The notes under the pieces are model-generated. The model worked only from the letters and a program-made list of their open reading frames with translations. It was not told the origin of the DNA and did no database searches. From Citrus sinensis (lineage: Eukaryota; Streptophyta; Magnoliopsida; Sapindales; Rutaceae), in contig NC_068561.1 in the NCBI RefSeq assembly GCF_022201045.2, forward strand, positions 15,711,001 through 15,775,000: a stretch of DNA of 64,000 nucleotides. Reading direction: 5' to 3'. Below are positions 59,002 through 64,000 of the stretch, in pieces. The position numbers were made by a program, and so were the translations under genes. Every line of letters starts with the position of its first letter. The stretch's first letter is position 1.

Positions 59002-62000
59002 ATGGCTACGATTTCACATTCTTCGCTTGCATTTACCGGAGCTTCAGCTTCGGATCTTTTTCGGAGCTCCAAAAGCGATGTGAATGGTATGCCTCTGAAA
59101 GCCCTAGGGAGGGCCAGATTTGGGAGTAAGAGCAGGGGATTCGCTGTGAGTGCAAAGCTTAGGAAAGTGAAGAAGCACGACTATCCTTGGCCCAAGGACC
59201 CCAAGGATGTTGATCCTAATGTGAAAGGCGGAGTACTTACTCATCTTTCACATTTCAAGCCGTTGAAGGAGAAGCCGAAGCCTGTAACTTTGGATTTTGA
59301 GAAGCCGCTTGTTGGTCTCTCAAAGAAGATCATGGATGTAATTGCTTTTTTGGTGTTGGTGTTGATGTTAATCGTTGGTTTCACTGAGATTGTTTGGTTT
59401 GATTTTATAATTTTGTTGAGTGCAGGTGCGGAAGATGGCAAGTGATACTGGTTTGGACTTCAGTGATCAGATTGTATCATTGGAAAATAAGTATCAACAG
59501 GTCAGCTTTTTGCATTAGCTTTTCATTTGTTGTTCATGGATTGTTGGTGAAATTCAAGTTCTGGGGATATCAATTAGTTAAAATAGTCTGGACATAATTA
59601 GTGAATGATAAAACACGCCTAGAACTGAGGATAAGGGTTTAAGTGGTTTAGATAGACATGCTCGGGTAGACTTTCCACCACAAACATACATCTTAAGCTT
59701 TTAGGTTGGGTGGTGCTCCATTTATATGGAGTTTGGGAAACTGCCTCGCATGTTAGTCGCCACAGCCAAACTATTTGTTTTTCCTCGCCTAAGAGTTTCT
59801 GCCATAAGCCTTGATATGTGAAGTCTATAATGGTGGTAACCTGACGCATGGGACCTATGTTTTTTCTTCCTTTGTTGCTTGTCTAGCTAAGTGGCAATAA
59901 CAATTTATTTGCTTTTTCATTGGCAAGTTATCATTTAATAATGAAGAAGGCAGCCACCAATTTGAGTATATATCTAACTTCTTGGTGTTGTATTTTTCAT
60001 CAACAATCAAAGGAGTGAATGTCTTTCTTTAGATGCCCTTTCTTTTTGGAAAATAACTTATTGATTGATTCGTAATTTTTCTGATCTAAAAAGGTTTCAT
60101 AGTCCACTAGCCTTATAGTTCTATATTGATGGCAGCGTCCATTCTTATTGAAGGAATTCTAATTCCTTAACGTTTTCTTAGTGTTCAGTTCACTGTGTGG
60201 TTCCTAAGAAAAGTGGGTGGGGAAAGTAGATTTAGACAATATAAAAGCATTTGGATCAGCAAATTCTTATTAGACCTGGATTTATACAAAATGATTAAAC
60301 CCATACAAAATTGCCCAACGGCTCTAGTTATAAGCCCAATGAGGCCTACCACCTATAGTGGCGTTATTTTCAAAATTTCTATTAATGAGAAATACAATAT
60401 ATACAAAAGAACCTTTTTTCACTGGTCCATGTGCCTCTTTCGGGTTGTGCAATATGTTCGAAGCATACTTAAAGAAATTATGCTCCTACTCTTGTCAATT
60501 AAACTTGCTAAAGAAATCAAATATTGATTGCCATGTGGCAAGACGAGTGGCCAAGAGGGAGGACTTATCGCCCATGAGTATTTTGTGATGGAAATCCACC
60601 TAGTTTACAACTAAAATCACCGGAACTGACTGAAAAATGCTTACTCTCTGTTCTGTACTTATTAGCTATTAAATTTTATTTTCCATGGAACTGATTGATG
60701 CAATTTTTCTATGACCACGCAATCAGGCTGTTCATCAAGATTTAGTTGATATTGGGCCTCGGTCTTCATAAGCCTGGAAATGTTTTTCTTGTTTCCAGCT
60801 AAACATGAAAATGTATAATTGATAGACGTTGCACTTTTGCTGCGCAAATAGGGTGAAGGGGATTGAAAAATGCTTCAGTCTTGCTTTTAGGGCTTGAGCT
60901 CATAGGTCAGGGTATAATTTGTTTCAAGTGTGTTAAGATCTTGTTGCTCACATACAAACTTGTAGAATCATAGTTCAGATAGTCTCTCTTTCAAATTTCA
61001 TCTCACAACTTTCCCTTACTGATTGCAGGCTCTAAAGGATTTATACACGCATCTGACCCCTATACAACGTGTGAATATTGCAAGGCATCCCAACAGACCC
61101 ACTTTCCTCGATCATGTGTTTAACATTACCGAGAAGGTGTGGTAGTCATAGTAACTTTTACTATCAGATTTTGATATAATGTACAACCTCTTTATTGAGG
61201 CTCCCAGCTTTTGGATTTACACTGATACGGCCCCTTATTGAATTTCTTCTTTGTTTCCATATTTTCAGTTCGTGGAGCTTCATGGAGATCGAGCAGGGTA
61301 TGATGATCCTGCTATAGTAACTGGTATAGGAAGCATGGATGGTAGAACGTACATGTTTATGGGTCACCAAAAGGGTAGAAACACGAAAGAGAACATTCAG
61401 CGTAACTTTGGGATGCCTACTCCTCATGGGTATGTCCAATAAGAATTTTGTAGTTTATTATCGCTACAAAATGTTGATCAGTTTTTGGAACTGGAATTTC
61501 TGTTCTCATTTTGCTAATGGTATTTGATTTTAACTTATTTATTAAACAGTTACCGGAAGGCTCTACGCATGATGTATTATGCAGATCACCATGGGTTTCC
61601 TATTGTTACCTTCATTGACACACCTGGGGCATATGCAGACCTAAAATCCGAAGAACTGGGCCAAGTATGTGGATAACACTTGTAAAAATTTGGATGGCTT
61701 CCTCACTTTACTGGCGTAACTCATTTTTTTGCTCTAAACACACACAGGGTGAAGCAATTGCTCACAATTTGAGGACCATGTTTGGTCTGAAGGTGCCAAT
61801 CATTTCCATTGTTATTGGGGAAGGTGGCTCTGGTGGTGCTCTGGCCATTGGCTGTGCTAATAAATTATTGATGCTTGAAAATGCAGTTTTCTATGTTGCC
61901 AGGTGATTTAATTTTCTTGGCATTGCTTTTTCTTTTTATAGTCTTAACTGTATTGCACTACTCCTGTAATTCCATTAACATAAAGGAAATGCTTAGACTG

Positions 62001-64000
62001 TCACATTACTTTTCCATCTTTGGCTTTAAAGATTGACTATGTAGACCCTGGCTTGCCATAATCCAACCAATGGTTATAATATCCTCTGAAGGTTCCATTT
62101 CTTATATCACTTTTATATTGGGTTTCTTTTCACTTTCCTTAATATTTCTTTGAATCAATTTAACTTTTGCATCTCTGTTCTCTGATTTCATCTCTTTTTT
62201 ATGGTGCAGTCCAGAAGCATGCGCGGCTATATTATGGAAGTCTGCCAAAGCTTCTCCAAAGGTTTACGCAGCTCTAATGTTCTTCTTGTTAGTTGGTGAA
62301 GATTTATTTATAGCTGACCACTGAAGGCTTTTTCATGTGCAGGCAGCTGAGAAGCTGAAGATTACTGGATCAGAGTTGTGCAAGCTACAAATTGCAGATG
62401 GCGTGATCCCTGTAATAATTCTCCCCGTGTTCATGAATTCTATACTTTCGCCCCTTTTAATTTGTCCTTCAATGTTTGTTATTCTGTCCTTTTGGCTGTC
62501 TAGATATTCTGGAAACCATGATAAAGGGGACCTTGTACAAACTATGATTTTTAAAAATTTCACTTCTCTGCTTGACATTTTACCATATTGCCATATTCAG
62601 TATTTTGTCCCCCTTCTGTGATGCAGTCACAGTGATTCAGATTTTGTATTTTCTTCCAGCACTTGTACAGTATTATCTGTGGCATCTTAAAATATTTTTC
62701 TCATCTCCACAGGAGCCACTGGGGGGTGCACATGCTGACCCATCTTGGACTTCACAACAGATAAAAATTGCTATAAATGAATCAATGGATGTGAGTGGCA
62801 TTGACACTAGTTCTTCTTCAAGAACCAACTCTATCCAATTATATATTTAATGCGAACTTTGGTTCTCACAGGAGCTTGGGAAGATGGACACACAAGAGCT
62901 ACTAAAGCATCGAAATCTCAAGTTTCGGAAAATTGGTGGGTTCCAAGAAGGGATCCCAATTGATCCCAAGAAAAAAGTTAACATGAAAAAGAAAGAGGGA
63001 CCTATTGCTAGCAAGACTTCAAAAGAGAAGCTGGAGGATGAAGTTGAAAAATTGAAACAGCAAATCTTGAAAGCAAAGGAGTCATCTACCAAACCGCCAG
63101 ATGCGGCTCTGAATGTGATGATACAGAAACTGAAAAAAGAGGTAGATCATGAGTTCTCTGAGGCGGCTAAAGCCATGGGCATGCAGGAAAAGTTTGCGAC
63201 ATTGCGGGCTGAATTTTCAAAAGTAAATTCTCGGGACCAGCTCATGGATCCAATTCTAATGGATAAGATTACCAAGCTTAAAAATGAGTTCAACCAAGGG
63301 CTGGCATCGGCCCCTAATTATGCAAGCTTGAAGTATAAGCTTGACATGTTGAAGGAGTTCTCTAATGCCAAGAGTCTATCGGACAGCAAAAATAAGGCTG
63401 CTAAATTAAAGCAGGAAATCAATAAAAAATTTGAAGAAGTTATGTGTCGGCCTGATATAAAGGAAAAGATGGAAGCAATAAAGGCCAAGCTTCAAGACTC
63501 TGGAGCATCCAGCTTCAACGATCTGGATGATGACCTGAAGGAGAAACTTGTGGAGATGAAGAAAGAGATAGAGTCAGAGCTAATTGATGGTCTTGAGTCC
63601 CTTGGTTTGGATGTTGAGGTTGTAAAATCTAAAGCTAAAGAGCTTAGTGAGCAGACTTCATTTTCAAACTTTAGGAGTAAGATGGAAAACTTGAATGAAG
63701 AAATTAACAAGAAAATTGAAGATGTTATCAATTCATCAGATCTGAAAGATATGATTGAATTGCTGAATTTGGAGATAGCAAAGGCAGGAAAGAAACCCGA
63801 TGTGAAGTCAAAATGTAAGATTCAGGCTCTAGAGCAACAAATTAAGCAAAGGCTTTCAGAGGCTGTAAATTCCTCTGAATTAAAGGAGAAGCATGAGGAG
63901 CTGATGGCAGAGATTTCTGAAGCCACCAAATCTCCAGGAGGATTAGATGGAGGTGTGAACAATGAACATTCAAAGGATGACAGTTCCAAGTATGATGAGT
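59002..64000 (+). CDS. CAC3: Plastid acetyl-CoA carboxylase carboxyltransferase alpha subunit, 3' end outside window
   Basis: Subunit of the heteromeric plastid acetyl-CoA carboxylase that makes malonyl-CoA for fatty acid synthesis; its partner is the plastid-encoded beta subunit (accD). Exons are 59002-59337, 59426-59500, 61029-61136, 61269-61429, 61550-61664, 61748-61902, 62210-62261, 62343-62411, 62713-62790 and 62872 to the edge, 759 codons in view. An N-terminal Ser-rich transit peptide (about 1-50) leads to [33 protein letters not shown]. The carboxyltransferase core has [63 protein letters not shown] and [12 protein letters not shown] (289-299). From about residue 400 the last exon encodes the plant-specific coiled-coil extension rich in Lys and Glu. 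No stop is reached; an acidic tail is expected beyond 64000. Intron 2 (59501-61028) is the longest. Confidence 0.97.

Overview
The window is nuclear DNA from a flowering plant. The genes have many short exons with GT-AG introns, the spacers are AT-rich, and the protein set is plant-specific (plant uncoupling protein, plastid acetyl-CoA carboxylase alpha subunit, plant HAKAI, RTNLB reticulon). The transposons are plant Ty1/copia, Ty3/gypsy Tat-type, LINE and SINE elements. Gene content fits a eudicot. A woody rosid such as Citrus is a guess from memory of protein similarity, not something the sequence proves.

Layout. 1-501 is the 3' part of an eL33 (RPL35a) ribosomal protein gene. 4043-8406 is a nine-exon neutral ceramidase. 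9084-12246 is a decayed nucleotide-sugar/triose-phosphate translocator pseudogene. 12719-17968 is a nearly pristine Ty1/copia retrotransposon with a 1525-codon open gag-pol frame. 18944-21782 is a nine-exon mitochondrial uncoupling protein. 23810-26696 is a HAKAI-type RING E3 ligase, followed by a tRNA-type SINE with intact target duplications. 27494-28923 (minus) is a reticulon-like protein. A probable hAT remnant (29330-30235) lies beside a 5'-truncated LINE (30310-32316). 33732-36982 (minus) is an ataxin-3/Josephin deubiquitinase.

37444-43976 is a nested structure. A fold-back (Mutator-like) element has been split by a Ty3/gypsy Tat-type LTR element (38076-43828). That LTR element has lost gag-PR-RT-RH and the integrase core. 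It keeps an integrase tail, a 3' tandem-repeat array and a long spliced antisense gene. 44266-47349 (minus) is an eight-exon OTU deubiquitinase. 47350-58990 is a gene-poor spacer of about 11.6 kb. It contains two more long-TIR elements with 9-10 bp target duplications, degenerate LTR-leader repeats, and a PIF/Harbinger-like element carrying a Helitron-like repeat array. 59002 to the window end is the plastid acetyl-CoA carboxylase carboxyltransferase alpha subunit (CAC3), cut off inside its last visible exon.

The host genes are unrelated housekeeping genes and form no operon or obvious pathway cluster. Three act in ubiquitin biology (HAKAI ligase, Josephin and OTU proteases), which is probably coincidence. 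The unusual biology is in the mobile-element layers, above all the Tat-type element with its antisense gene. All exon boundaries were read by eye from splice sites and reading-frame continuity.
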